IMG/VR virus record: IMGVR_UViG_3300023176_002717
Span: 1 to 42,756 of that record
Length of the DNA stretch: 42,756 bases
Source of the DNA: a virus
Strand: one strand, 5' to 3'
Part shown: in pieces, positions 8,184-14,934 of the stretch
How positions within the stretch are numbered: the stretch's first letter is position 1
Layout of the letters: each line of letters begins with the position of its first letter
Notes under the pieces: model-generated
Told to the model about the DNA's origin: nothing
The model's input: the letters and a program-made list of their open reading frames with translations, nothing else
The model's database searches: none
Position numbers and translations under genes: made by a program

Positions 8184-8631
8184 ATTTTAAATTTGCGGAT
8201 TTCCTGGCATCTATCGCATCGGACAGTTCAGAGAACCTGCCAATATTTATTTGCTTGTACTTTACCTTTATTGTAGCTCGCCACTTATTATTTACTTTGT
8301 CCCAGCTAACTCCAGTAAACCCAGAAACATTGCTTGGCTTTGGCCTCTGGTTTCTTGAGTTTTCAATCTTATTTACAACCCTTAAATTCTCAATTCTATT
8401 GTCAGATCTGTTTCCATTTATGTGATCAATGGATTTCCCAGAAACACTAAATCCAGAATAGATTGCAACCATTCTATGATGAAGTTGCATTTTTCCACCT
8501 ATTGATATCATTCTATACCCAGATTTAGCCATTGTTCCTGCATAACGACCTGTTGACCTTTCAACAAGCGCACCATAAAAGGCGTCGTATATAAATCTTT
8601 CTTGCAGGTATGATTGTGTAATTTCGATCAT
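8143..8631 (-). CDS. HNH homing endonuclease with AP2-like DNA-binding domain
   Basis: A 162-residue free-standing endonuclease. The HNH core is LHHRMVAIYSGF followed by SIDHINGNRSDNRIENL, and the C-terminal half (SGFTGVSWDKVNNKWRA...) is an AP2-type DNA-binding domain. The ATG at 8631 with GAGAGA upstream is chosen; the frame stays open further up only through a TTG at 8682. It sits between the terminase subunits and overlaps the large-terminase start, a common insertion place for homing endonucleases. Enzymes of this sort cleave the allele lacking the insertion and spread by repair. A packaging role, as for HK97 gp74, is less likely given the AP2 domain. Confidence 0.85.
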   Translation of the reverse strand: MIEITQSYLQERFIYDAFYGALVERSTGRYAGTMAKSGYRMISIGGKMQLHHRMVAIYSGFSVSGKSIDHINGNRSDNRIENLRVVNKIENSRNQRPKPSNVSGFTGVSWDKVNNKWRATIKVKYKQINIGRFSELSDAIDARKSANLKYGFHENHGIKFNA

Positions 8632-8721
8632 GATTGGTCTCTCATGCTGTGGTCGTATTTGATTGCGGAAAGCAACGACCAATTGCCTTTCAGGAGCTAC
8701 CCTATCCGCTATAAAATTATA

Positions 8722-9144
8722 TCAAAGCTTATCCAGTACATCCTGAACGTCTTTAGCAATGACTGTTGCTTTAGGCGTCATTGTTCCGTCTGTGCTTGTA
8801 TGGTCAATGATCTGCTTATCTAGACCCAACAGCTTAGCCTTTCCCATTGTCGCTCCAACGGCCGCTGAGCTTTGAGGTGTCTCACAGGTCAATGCGCACG
8901 TTCTCGCCTCTTCTAGCTCTTTCAGTAGGTCGTCAACGGTAATATTATGCCTCACTCTGTGCTCCTCTTTTAATTCTTTAAGCCTTTGGGCCACCTTGGG
9001 GTTTTTCTGAAGCTTGCTTGACTCTTCCCAAATCTGCTTATCTGTCATATTTTCGGTGTTGTATGCACTTCGATATGCATCAGATGCACTATCTAATTCA
9101 ATGCATCCGGTGCAAAACTTCTCTTGCTTCCGAGTCAATGCCAT
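8722..9144 (-). CDS. Small terminase subunit
   Basis: A 140-residue DNA-recognition subunit of the packaging motor, Terminase_2 type. The N-terminus LTRKQEKFCTGCIELDSASDAYR is the typical helix-turn-helix of this family, followed by KNPKVAQRLKELKEEH and a coiled oligomerisation region with a GKAKLLGLDKQ segment. It is separated from the large subunit by the HNH gene, which implies that the endonuclease was inserted. The final 20 residues contact the motor in related proteins. Confidence 0.85.
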   Translation of the reverse strand: MALTRKQEKFCTGCIELDSASDAYRSAYNTENMTDKQIWEESSKLQKNPKVAQRLKELKEEHRVRHNITVDDLLKELEEARTCALTCETPQSSAAVGATMGKAKLLGLDKQIIDHTSTDGTMTPKATVIAKDVQDVLDKL

Positions 9145-9179
9145 TAGATTAGGAACTCTTCTTCAGATGAACCCATACC

Positions 9180-9431
9180 TTAACCCTCCAACACTGCGTT
9201 AATGCCAGTGTATGTTGTTACGAAGAATTTCTTACCCATAACCTCTGTCCAGTCGTGCCAGTGGCTCAGGTTGATGTGAACACGATCACCCCGGCTGATG
9301 TCTTCATGGCCAGAGAATGCAACGGTGCCCTTGTTCTGCATTTCTTTACGCTCGTAGGCAACGCCGTTTTTCTCTTCTTCCTGACCATCTAATGTGATCA
9401 GTATCTTACCGTTTGCTGGCTTAAAATTCAT
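9180..9431 (-). CDS. GroES-like co-chaperonin candidate
   Basis: An 83-residue protein with the length and element order of Cpn10. An N-terminal strand (FKPANGKILITLD) is followed by a charged loop with a hydrophobic tripeptide (NGVAY, compare the GGIVL mobile loop of GroES). Then come KGTVAFSGHEDISRGDRVHI, matching the GEVLAVG...VGDIVIF region, and a C-terminal MGKKFFVTTYTGINAVLEG like the GroES ILAIVEA end. A phage co-chaperonin would cap host GroEL to fold capsid protein, as T4 gp31 does. It overlaps the upstream lipoprotein gene by 4 bases and precedes the small terminase, consistent with a head-assembly role. Identity is by eye and unconfirmed. Confidence 0.62.
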   Translation of the reverse strand: MNFKPANGKILITLDGQEEEKNGVAYERKEMQNKGTVAFSGHEDISRGDRVHINLSHWHDWTEVMGKKFFVTTYTGINAVLEG

Positions 9432-9811
9432 TCGCCATTCCTTATGTATTCCCCTTTATACTCCAGTATATAACCTAGATTCGTTCCTAGGTCTTCCACC
9501 GGATAGGGGCGCTTTTTCATATTGTCGTAGACAATACCGTCCTTTACCAGCACAGCATGTCCTCCGCTTGGCAGCCTTGTGTATCTTACCTGGCCGCCTA
9601 TTTCTTTCTGGAGTGTAAAAGCGTAGTCCTCACAATCGCCTTGAAATGGATGGTAGATGCTTTCGTAAGCTATCCACTCATTCTTTCCGGACTCTTCCCG
9701 CTTATACCTGAAGTTCCACCGGGCTATCCTATGGATATCCTCATGTGGCATCTTCTGCATAGACGAGCAGCCAGCTATTGTCATAGCCATTACTGCTGTT
9801 GTGATTCTCAT
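9428..9811 (-). CDS. Lipoprotein with transglutaminase-like cysteine peptidase domain
   Basis: A 127-residue exported protein. Residues 1-15 are a short lipoprotein signal with lipobox TIAGC. The mature domain has a Cys-His-Asp triad in the spacing of bacterial transglutaminase-like cysteine peptidases (BTLCP): Cys60 in FQGDCEDYAF, His85 in GGHAVLV and Asp96 in IVYDN. It would sit anchored in the envelope facing the periplasm. Targets are unknown; superinfection exclusion or envelope modification are possible. It is coupled to the GroES-like gene by ATGA overlap. Confidence 0.72.
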   Translation of the reverse strand: MRITTAVMAMTIAGCSSMQKMPHEDIHRIARWNFRYKREESGKNEWIAYESIYHPFQGDCEDYAFTLQKEIGGQVRYTRLPSGGHAVLVKDGIVYDNMKKRPYPVEDLGTNLGYILEYKGEYIRNGE

Positions 9812-9902
9812 CCCTTACACTCCATTAATCCATTATATGTGTGTCCTTTTAATTATCAAGGCTTCCATGCCTTAATAGCCATTAGTCACTGTCCTTTATG
9901 AA

Positions 9903-10139
9903 TTACCCGATCGAATAATTGCAAGCTCGGGCAACAATTGCGACACACCACCCAATAAATGCAATAATCCAACCCACTGATGCCATTTGAAGATAATCAT
10001 CCTCAGTTAGATTTTTTCCACCATCTGCATTATCAGCAAAAGCAGATGGCCATATAAATCCAGCGACAATCATAAGAGCAAAAACAACCACACTAGCAAC
10101 CAGCGCCCAAAATGTTGGCTGGCTATAATCAATGCTCAT
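9903..10139 (-). CDS. Small membrane protein, two transmembrane helices
   Basis: A 78-residue protein with hydrophobic helices at about 10-32 and 52-72, separated by a short acidic loop. I do not recognise it. It overlaps the 64-residue gene upstream by 11 bases. Two-helix proteins of this size can be holins or exclusion proteins, but it lies far from the lysis genes, so no function is assigned. The 91 bases downstream contain only an 8-codon frame. Confidence 0.55.
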   Translation of the reverse strand: MSIDYSQPTFWALVASVVVFALMIVAGFIWPSAFADNADGGKNLTEDDYLQMASVGWIIAFIGWCVAIVARACNYSIG

Positions 10140-10323
10140 GTCGCCCTCTCATAGCCCGACGTATGGCTTCGTCTGCTATGCGCTGGGAGCTTTTTATATA
10201 TACACCTGAAAATAATATCTGATCTGTAGTGCAAACATCATCCTGCCCTGTGCCCATGCTTGGCGCAATGCAACCTTCTTTCCACGGCTGCATATCCGAG
10301 CTATCAAACCTTACATCTTCCAT
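10129..10323 (-). CDS. Hypothetical protein, 64 residues
   Basis: A short soluble protein, acidic N-terminal and Arg-rich C-terminal (IADEAIRRAMRGRHEH), with two Cys. I do not recognise it. Evidence for translation is the overlap with the following membrane-protein gene and its place in the leftward early operon. Confidence 0.5.
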   Translation of the reverse strand: MEDVRFDSSDMQPWKEGCIAPSMGTGQDDVCTTDQILFSGVYIKSSQRIADEAIRRAMRGRHEH

Positions 10324-10389
10324 ATCTATATCCTTAGTTAATCAGAGTAGAGTGTGCACCCTACTCCTTGTTATGCGCCTTAGCGCTGG

Positions 10390-10608
10390 TTAAAGTATTT
10401 TACGGATACTTGATTTAAATCTCTTTGGAGGTGGCTCTGGGGTTTCATACTTCACCTTTCCAGTAACCTTCATCCAATGAATCACAAATTCAGCAAGCAA
10501 GTCAGGTTCAAGCACATGGCAATTAGCAATATACCTTCTAGCTTCCTGAGCCACGGCCTCTGCTCGCTTGTACGATTCTAATTTTCTTTTACTTATTTCA
10601 ACCAGCAT
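10390..10608 (-). CDS. Hypothetical protein, 72 residues
   Basis: A basic, mostly helical 72-residue protein beginning VEISKRKLESYKRAEAVAQE and ending in a Pro- and Lys-rich tail (PEPPPKRFKSSIRKIL). The start has a good AGGAG-type site upstream (GGAGAGGATT). It follows SSB across a spacer carrying two hairpins. No family is recognised; a DNA- or protein-binding helper of the recombination module is a guess. Confidence 0.52.
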   Translation of the reverse strand: MLVEISKRKLESYKRAEAVAQEARRYIANCHVLEPDLLAEFVIHWMKVTGKVKYETPEPPPKRFKSSIRKIL

Positions 10609-10639
10609 AATCCTCTCCTTTGTTTATAACACTTCATTG

Positions 10640-10688
10640 CGCGGGACATAGCCCGCGAATTTGGTTTTTATGCGCCCATATAGGGCGC
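10640..10688. repeat. Two adjacent perfect hairpins between SSB and the 72-residue gene
   Basis: Two GC-rich inverted repeats lie back to back: CGCGGG/CCCGCG (10640-10645 with 10652-10657) and GCGCCC/GGGCGC (10672-10677 with 10683-10688). Neither has a clean T-run on the minus strand. They look more like mRNA-processing or stability elements, or weak attenuators, than a full terminator for the leftward operon. The first hairpin is followed by five T on the plus strand and might stop antisense transcripts. Confidence 0.55.
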
Positions 10689-10697
10689 GGCTAGTGG

Positions 10698-11192
10698 TTA
10701 AAACGGAATATCATCACCTTGCGGGGACTGATTTTGCGGCGCGGACTGGTGAACTCCCATTGGCTGATTCTGCGGCGGTGGCGGCGGCTGATTAGGATTA
10801 AACCCCGGCTGTTGAGGCTGGAACCCTGCCTGTTGTTGCTGTGGTTGATATTGCGCCTGCTGTGGCTGTGCATTCTGTGGAGAATGAATAGCGCCTAACC
10901 ATGCCTCCTGTAGTTCGATCGAATAGACAGGCCCGTTTTGACCGTCGAATATTTCGATCTTCTGAGTTTTTCCGCCAACCTCAACAACAGCACCTTCCAC
11001 CAGTGCGGAGCGATAAAAATCAATCTGCGCCTGATTGCGAACAAAAACAGCGGCGCTATAGTTTGTCCACTCCTTCTGCTTTGTTTTGTGGTCGTAGTAC
11101 TGGACACCGCCACGGATGCCAAACCCTACGGATTCACCAGCTTGAAACTCACTTGCGGCCTTATTTAGTTTTAATACAACTGTAGTTGCCAT
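10698..11192 (-). CDS. ssb: Single-stranded DNA-binding protein
   Basis: A 164-residue SSB. Residues 1-105 form the OB-fold domain, followed by a Gln-, Pro- and Asn-rich flexible linker and the acidic tip DDIPF, which in bacterial SSBs recruits repair and replication partners. The OB part is divergent from E. coli SSB. It lies 12 bases after the Rad52-type gene, forming a single-strand-annealing recombination pair. The tail implies interaction with host proteins that bind SSB. Confidence 0.82.
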   Translation of the reverse strand: MATTVVLKLNKAASEFQAGESVGFGIRGGVQYYDHKTKQKEWTNYSAAVFVRNQAQIDFYRSALVEGAVVEVGGKTQKIEIFDGQNGPVYSIELQEAWLGAIHSPQNAQPQQAQYQPQQQQAGFQPQQPGFNPNQPPPPPQNQPMGVHQSAPQNQSPQGDDIPF

Positions 11193-11204
11193 TTTAACCT
11201 TCCT

Positions 11205-11729
11205 TTAGTTAGGTTTATTTAATTTCGCCCATTCAGGCAGTTGTGGTTTTAACCAGTAGCCATAGTTTGGCTGCTGGCCTTTCTTTGCAAAATTGCATCT
11301 TGTTGCCAAGTGTTTGACATTATTGTCTGGATAGCCTGTCTTGCATTGGGCAAAAGTTGCATCCAGTTTGTAAAGGTATCGACCAATACCCCACTGAACA
11401 GCAGCTCTTTTCATTGAGTCAGATCGTCCGCCTTTAGTTGCCTCAACTTGCGTATTGTCGGCAGCATCCCACTTTGTAACCCATTGCTGAGAAGCTGCAT
11501 CATACACGGATATACCACACTCAACGCCACCACCTGGAATGTCACGGTATTGATTCTGCCATCCTAGAGGGCCAAAAACATCATCAAGCCTAGCCATAAT
11601 TGCCCGGTTAGTAACATAGGCTAATACCATTGCCCATGGCCCATTATTTCCAGTGCCAACCTGCTGGGCGCGCCACTCGATGTCACTATCGGCAAAAGGA
11701 GCCTGTAATTGTTGCATTAAGTTATTCAT
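11205..11729 (-). CDS. Rad52-family single-strand annealing protein
   Basis: A 174-residue recombinase mediator of the Rad52/Rad22 superfamily. It shows the conserved run from DIEWRAQQVG through MARLDDVFGPLGWQNQY, and the C-terminal KGGRSDSMKRAAVQWGIGRYLY, a hallmark of phage Rad52-like proteins. It would anneal complementary strands during phage recombination and replication, together with the neighbouring SSB. No exonuclease partner is evident in the leftward operon; the genes just upstream are of unknown function. The start overlaps the preceding stop by 4 bases. Confidence 0.82.
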   Translation of the reverse strand: MNNLMQQLQAPFADSDIEWRAQQVGTGNNGPWAMVLAYVTNRAIMARLDDVFGPLGWQNQYRDIPGGGVECGISVYDAASQQWVTKWDAADNTQVEATKGGRSDSMKRAAVQWGIGRYLYKLDATFAQCKTGYPDNNVKHLATRCNFAKKGQQPNYGYWLKPQLPEWAKLNKPN

Positions 11730-12151
11730 AACTTACCACCCTGTATTTTACTAACCATTGCAGCAACTGCTTGGGCCTTACAAGGCTTGCTATCTTTAAC
11801 AACTGGCCGCTCGGCCGTAGGCTTATACTGCTGGTGAATGGTATTGATCTTAAACATGATTCCAGATCGGTCTAAATCATCCTGCATACGCTGGCGAGCA
11901 ATAAAGTCCTGACACTTGCTTATCTCAGCATTCTTTTCTGCAAGCTCTGAATACAGCATTGATAGCTGATCCTGGGCATGGTCAGAATAGATTTTTTCGT
12001 ATGCCAGCTCCTGATTACCAGCGCCGATACATTCAAGAACTTCATTCTGCTTGGCCCAGCCCTCTTTAAAGCTAGGATGGCAATCAGCCTTGCACTCCTG
12101 GTGATTCTGACAGGCTTTCTGTCCGGCTAAAAACTGATCCAAATCAAACAT
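11726..12151 (-). CDS. Early hypothetical protein, Cys-rich N-terminus and coiled coil
   Basis: A 141-residue protein. The start at 12151 is chosen over longer in-frame options because AGGAG lies nine to ten bases upstream. The N-terminal part holds several Cys and His (CQNHQECKADCH), suggesting a small metal site, followed by a long helical region with a predicted coiled coil. It precedes and overlaps the Rad52-type gene, so it may be an accessory recombination protein, but I recognise no family. Confidence 0.6.
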   Translation of the reverse strand: MFDLDQFLAGQKACQNHQECKADCHPSFKEGWAKQNEVLECIGAGNQELAYEKIYSDHAQDQLSMLYSELAEKNAEISKCQDFIARQRMQDDLDRSGIMFKINTIHQQYKPTAERPVVKDSKPCKAQAVAAMVSKIQGGKL

Positions 12152-12479
12152 CGAAACACACTCCTGCGTAGTAGGCTTTTGACATGCCATTGGCTTTATC
12201 CTCTGCAGCCTTATCCATGAGCTTCTTAAATTCACCATCAAGAGACACGGCAGCAGCGCCAGTAGCTGCATTAAGGATCATTGCCATCTGATTAACGCAT
12301 GACTCTCCAAAGTCTGAATCGGTACCAGTAATTACACTTACAAAAACGTCATAAGCATCCTGACTATTAACGCTATCACCATCACGCCAGCACTGCTGGA
12401 TAGACTCAGATAAAGACTTCTCTTTGCCTTCCGGATCTGTGATTGCATTAGCTAAAACACTGATTTTGTGATTAGTCAT
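12144..12479 (-). CDS. First gene of the leftward early operon, hypothetical
   Basis: A 111-residue soluble protein, start at 12479 set by an AAGGAG site. It is helical, with an Asp/Ser-rich middle (SVITGTDSDFGESCVNQM) and a Lys-rich segment near residue 85. It is the first gene after the leftward promoter and overlaps the next gene by 8 bases. First genes of leftward operons in lambdoid phages often encode antiterminators or host-takeover proteins, but this sequence has no arginine-rich N-like motif. Confidence 0.62.
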   Translation of the reverse strand: MTNHKISVLANAITDPEGKEKSLSESIQQCWRDGDSVNSQDAYDVFVSVITGTDSDFGESCVNQMAMILNAATGAAAVSLDGEFKKLMDKAAEDKANGMSKAYYAGVCFDV

Positions 12480-12497
12480 TTTTATTTCTCCTTGGTG

Positions 12498-12526
12498 TTG
12501 CGTTTTGAATATAATCCTAATATTAT
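12498..12526 (+). promoter_or_regulatory. Rightward early promoter (sigma70 type)
   Basis: TTGCGT (12498-12503), a 17-base spacer and TATTAT (12521-12526) point rightward at the HTH gene starting at 12557. The predicted transcript leader is only about 25 bases. Confidence 0.65.
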
Positions 12527-12539
12527 TGGAACATAATCC
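12511..12539. promoter_or_regulatory. Candidate operator pair in the divergent control region
   Basis: The 7-mer ATAATCC occurs at 12511-12517 and 12533-12539, 22 bases apart, about two helical turns, so both lie on the same DNA face. One copy is in the spacer of each promoter. The neighbouring HTH protein is the obvious candidate ligand. The longer word TATAATCCTA at 12510-12519 recurs at 23501-23510 in another promoter. Confidence 0.5.
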
Positions 12540-12548
12540 GATTTGCAA
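12520..12548 (-). promoter_or_regulatory. Leftward early promoter (sigma70 type)
   Basis: On the minus strand TTGCAA (12543-12548), a 17-base spacer and TAATAT (12520-12525) form a good sigma70 promoter about 40 bases upstream of the first leftward gene. Its -10 box occupies almost the same bases as the -10 box of the rightward promoter, so the two cannot be open at once. Confidence 0.7.
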
Positions 12549-12556
12549 GGTGTTTT

Positions 12557-12820
12557 ATGAAAAAACAACACAATAAAAAATACGACTTACAAAAGGGCTT
12601 TGAGCTTCTTTGCGAAAAGAAAGGAGGAAGCATCTCATCAATAGCAACTGGAGCTGGCTTGGATGACTCAACGATCAGAAAAGCCATAAAAAACAACAAC
12701 ATAACAATCGAAACATTAGAAAAGATTGCAGAATACACCGGACACTTCTATACGTGTCCGACAACAAAAATCACAGTGCCATCAGTAAAGAAGCTGCTGG
12801 TTACTATGGGTATTAAGTAG
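12557..12820 (+). CDS. Cro-like helix-turn-helix regulator
   Basis: An 87-residue protein with an XRE-type helix-turn-helix (SISSIATGAGLDDSTIRKAIK, about residues 25-45) and a following helix ETLEKIAEYTGH. It lacks the C-terminal peptidase or dimerisation domain of CI/LexA repressors, so it resembles Cro-type or short CI-type regulators. It is the first rightward gene, 31 bases past the overlapping promoters, and probably controls both. No separate CI-like gene is found divergent from it, unlike lambda. Confidence 0.72.
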   Translation: MKKQHNKKYDLQKGFELLCEKKGGSISSIATGAGLDDSTIRKAIKNNNITIETLEKIAEYTGHFYTCPTTKITVPSVKKLLVTMGIK

Positions 12821-12836
12821 ATAAGGAGAAAGACCA

Positions 12837-13250
12837 ATGAGAGAGATTAAGTTTCGTGCGTGGGCGCCTAATTGCCAAGAAATGTGGGACTGGGAAAGAA
12901 TGCAGTATGTACTGAATACCATTGGATGGCAGAACTTTTCCGAGGGCGAAAAGATTATAATGCAGTACACGGGTTTAGATGACTGTAACGGAACCCCCAT
13001 TTATGAGGGCGACATTTGCAAGCTTGTTTTTCATGCTGACGAGAGCTTTGAATCAATTGCTGAAGTGAGGCATGATAAACATCAACTATCCTTCTGGAAC
13101 GATCGTGAGTTTAAGAAAGCTTACAACCCTTCTGGTGGCTACTGGAGTAAAACAGCCAAATGCCTGCCTTGGCCACACTGCGCCTTTCATTGTATGGACA
13201 TTCATGTAATCGGAAACATTCACCAAAACCCTGAACTACTGGAGAACTAA
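12837..13250 (+). CDS. YopX-family protein
   Basis: A 137-residue protein of the YopX family, common in phage accessory regions and of unknown molecular function. Family marks are the N-terminal REIKFRAWAP, the MQYTGLDDCNGTPIYEGDI segment in the middle and IHVIGNIHQNPELLEN at the C-terminus. The ribosome-binding site AAGGAG is 8 bases upstream. Length is normal for the family. Confidence 0.87.
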   Translation: MREIKFRAWAPNCQEMWDWERMQYVLNTIGWQNFSEGEKIIMQYTGLDDCNGTPIYEGDICKLVFHADESFESIAEVRHDKHQLSFWNDREFKKAYNPSGGYWSKTAKCLPWPHCAFHCMDIHVIGNIHQNPELLEN

Positions 13251-13251
13251 C

Positions 13252-13383
13252 ATGAACATTCTATGGGCATTCGCACCAATCATTCCAGTTGCTGCAACCT
13301 GGCTTGCTATTGAGTGCATGACAGGAACGGGATCAACACTCAACAAATCATCGCACGACTATTCAACATTAGGAGCATTATAG
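13252..13383 (+). CDS. Small membrane peptide, 43 residues
   Basis: A 43-residue gene with GGAG upstream, starting one base after the YopX stop. The N-terminal 22 residues (MNILWAFAPIIPVAATWLAI) form one hydrophobic helix; the rest is polar. It could be inserted in the inner membrane. No family is recognised. Confidence 0.5.
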   Translation: MNILWAFAPIIPVAATWLAIECMTGTGSTLNKSSHDYSTLGAL

Positions 13384-13384
13384 C

Positions 13385-13918
13385 ATGAACACAATAAACG
13401 CTAGTGAGATTAAAGGGGATATTCCTGAAGGTGCTACTCACATCCTTGCTTTACACGACCTATTCTACAGACTTCGGAATGAAATATGGGAAGTTTACAT
13501 GTGTACGGGAGACTGGTGCTCATCATCTGAAAACAGCAGCCAGTTAGAAAAAGACATCCTATCAGATAAGTTAACAGAAATCATCTACGACACAGACAAG
13601 CCATACGTACCTAAGGTGGGCGATCACATTGAGGTTACATGGGGTAATAAATCAAAATGGTACGAGTGTGTTGTACTTTCTGATAAGTGGTTCTCGTGGA
13701 AGCGTTATAGCGATATGTCGGACAATCCTTGGGCTAATCGAGAGATAATGATTGACACAGAATTCCGCCCCATCCAATCAGAAGAGGATAAGGCTGTTGA
13801 AAAAATAGCAAGGTTTCTTCAATTCAACACACCTATAAACCTTGAAAAAGATTGCCGGGAAACAGCGGAGCTGATGGTTGAAGAGCTTGGAATTAAAATC
13901 CCGGAGGGCGAGAAATGA
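13385..13918 (+). CDS. Hypothetical protein, 177 residues
   Basis: A soluble acidic protein of 177 residues. The N-terminal part (IPEGATHILALHDLFYRLRNEIWEV) resembles beta-hairpin modules seen in other phage accessory proteins. The middle has a GDHIEVTWGNKSKWYECVV strand pair, and the C-terminus is helical. No catalytic motif is visible. It overlaps the next gene by 4 bases, so it is part of one operon with the flanking small genes. Confidence 0.58.
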   Translation: MNTINASEIKGDIPEGATHILALHDLFYRLRNEIWEVYMCTGDWCSSSENSSQLEKDILSDKLTEIIYDTDKPYVPKVGDHIEVTWGNKSKWYECVVLSDKWFSWKRYSDMSDNPWANREIMIDTEFRPIQSEEDKAVEKIARFLQFNTPINLEKDCRETAELMVEELGIKIPEGEK

Positions 13919-14151
13919 GCAATAACAACCCGTCACCCGTATTCTTTGCAGTGATCTTTTCTTGTATTGCCATTGTGGTTTTCATTATCTATGTTGCTTT
14001 CGACCTGGGCAAAGAATCGGTTTTAAGCTCTAAAGACTGGCACTGCGTAGAATCCCCGTCAGTAGAGACTATGGCCGAAGCTAAGCAACGCATCTCGAAT
14101 GACTGGAAGCGGTTTGAAAACGGCGTTCCTGTTGATCTGGAGGGTAAATAA
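13915..14151 (+). CDS. Small single-pass membrane protein
   Basis: A 78-residue protein with one transmembrane helix at about residues 8-29 and a C-terminal, probably periplasmic, helical domain of about 45 residues. Coupled by overlaps to both neighbours. I do not recognise it. Confidence 0.55.
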   Translation: MSNNNPSPVFFAVIFSCIAIVVFIIYVAFDLGKESVLSSKDWHCVESPSVETMAEAKQRISNDWKRFENGVPVDLEGK

Positions 14152-14333
14152 TGGCGAGTGTTCGTAAGTGGTACGCCGAAGACATAGCAGAATGGATGGA
14201 AAGACGAAAGTCAGGAGAAGAGCTATGGCAGATCGCCGAATCTGTCGGGCTTTCTGAATCAACAATAGATAACTACCTGGATCGAGCAAGAATAGGGGGA
14301 TTTCAGGTATACCCAAAAAGGAGTGAATCATGA
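14151..14333 (+). CDS. Small helix-turn-helix protein, 60 residues
   Basis: A 60-residue protein containing a predicted helix-turn-helix: EELWQIAESVGLSESTIDNYLDRAR (about residues 23-47), like sigma70 region 4 or homeodomain-like modules of phage regulators. The short basic ends would suit DNA binding. It overlaps the neighbours by 1 and 4 bases. Its target is unknown. Confidence 0.6.
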   Translation: MASVRKWYAEDIAEWMERRKSGEELWQIAESVGLSESTIDNYLDRARIGGFQVYPKRSES

Positions 14334-14668
14334 GCATTAGCAATATAGCCAGAGCGCACAGCAACAGAATAGCAGGTACAAATAGCATTGCGGCAATGTG
14401 CCTAAATCGATTAGAAACCGGAGAGCCAGAAACAGCACCAGGCTACATCATCAAAGACAGTGATCGAGAATACACTAATAAGTCGGATATTGTTTATCTT
14501 ACACCGGATGGAAAACCGACTACACAAACATACGCCGCAAAAATGATGCAGACCGCTCGCAGTAACTGCCGGAGGGCATTTACAGAATACAGCCACAAAG
14601 GGCACGAGTTCATATACTGCAATTTTGGAAACGCTAAGTTTGATTGGCAAGAGCACTTCAAACGATAA
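14330..14668 (+). CDS. Hypothetical protein, 112 residues
   Basis: The last gene before a terminator. A 112-residue protein rich in Asn, Arg and Tyr, with two Cys and a C-terminal GHEFIYCNFGNAKFDWQEHF segment. No family is recognised. It overlaps the HTH gene, so the two may work together. Confidence 0.52.
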   Translation: MSISNIARAHSNRIAGTNSIAAMCLNRLETGEPETAPGYIIKDSDREYTNKSDIVYLTPDGKPTTQTYAAKMMQTARSNCRRAFTEYSHKGHEFIYCNFGNAKFDWQEHFKR

Positions 14669-14675
14669 TCCCCAT

Positions 14676-14698
14676 AGCCCGCTTCGGTGGGCTTTTTT
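14676..14698 (+). terminator. Rho-independent terminator
   Basis: AGCCCGC, a TTCG tetraloop and GTGGGCT form a 7-bp stem (one G-U pair) followed by six T. It closes the first rightward operon. Confidence 0.88.
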
Positions 14699-14736
14699 AT
14701 GCCTGAAATTAATCTCAACTATTTGTATAAAAAAGC

Positions 14737-14765
14737 TTTACAGGCATCAGTGGTGCATATATAAT
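14737..14765 (+). promoter_or_regulatory. Rightward promoter (sigma70 type)
   Basis: TTTACA (14737-14742), 17 bases, TATAAT (14760-14765). It restarts transcription after the terminator at 14676-14698 and drives the block that begins with the DUF1391-like peptide. Confidence 0.75.
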
Positions 14766-14799
14766 GTTTACATCAACTGAGAGAGCGGATTAAATCAAG

Positions 14800-14934
14800 A
14801 TGAAAACTCAAGGCGTATATAAAGAATCAAACGGAACCTTTACAGTTCTTACATTTACCAAATCATGGAACTATAAAACAGAAAAAGCGGCAAATAAAAA
14901 ATGGGAATCTCTTGTTAAGGCAGGGTTGTTATGA
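14800..14934 (+). CDS. DUF1391-like small protein, 44 residues
   Basis: A 44-residue gene. Its core, GVYKESNGTFTVLTFTKSWN followed by YKTEKAANKKW, closely follows the pattern of E. coli prophage protein YdfA (DUF1391: GVF..DGTFTAMTYTKSKTFKTE.GARRW). The family's function is not established. It is the first gene after a strong promoter and overlaps the next gene by 4 bases. The family call is from memory and needs a profile search. Confidence 0.55.
   Translation: MKTQGVYKESNGTFTVLTFTKSWNYKTEKAANKKWESLVKAGLL

Noticed and set aside
9856-9882. An 8-codon frame (MAIKAWKP) with AAAGGA upstream between two leftward genes
   Set aside because: Too short to support as a gene; possible leader of the lipoprotein gene but no structure links them.
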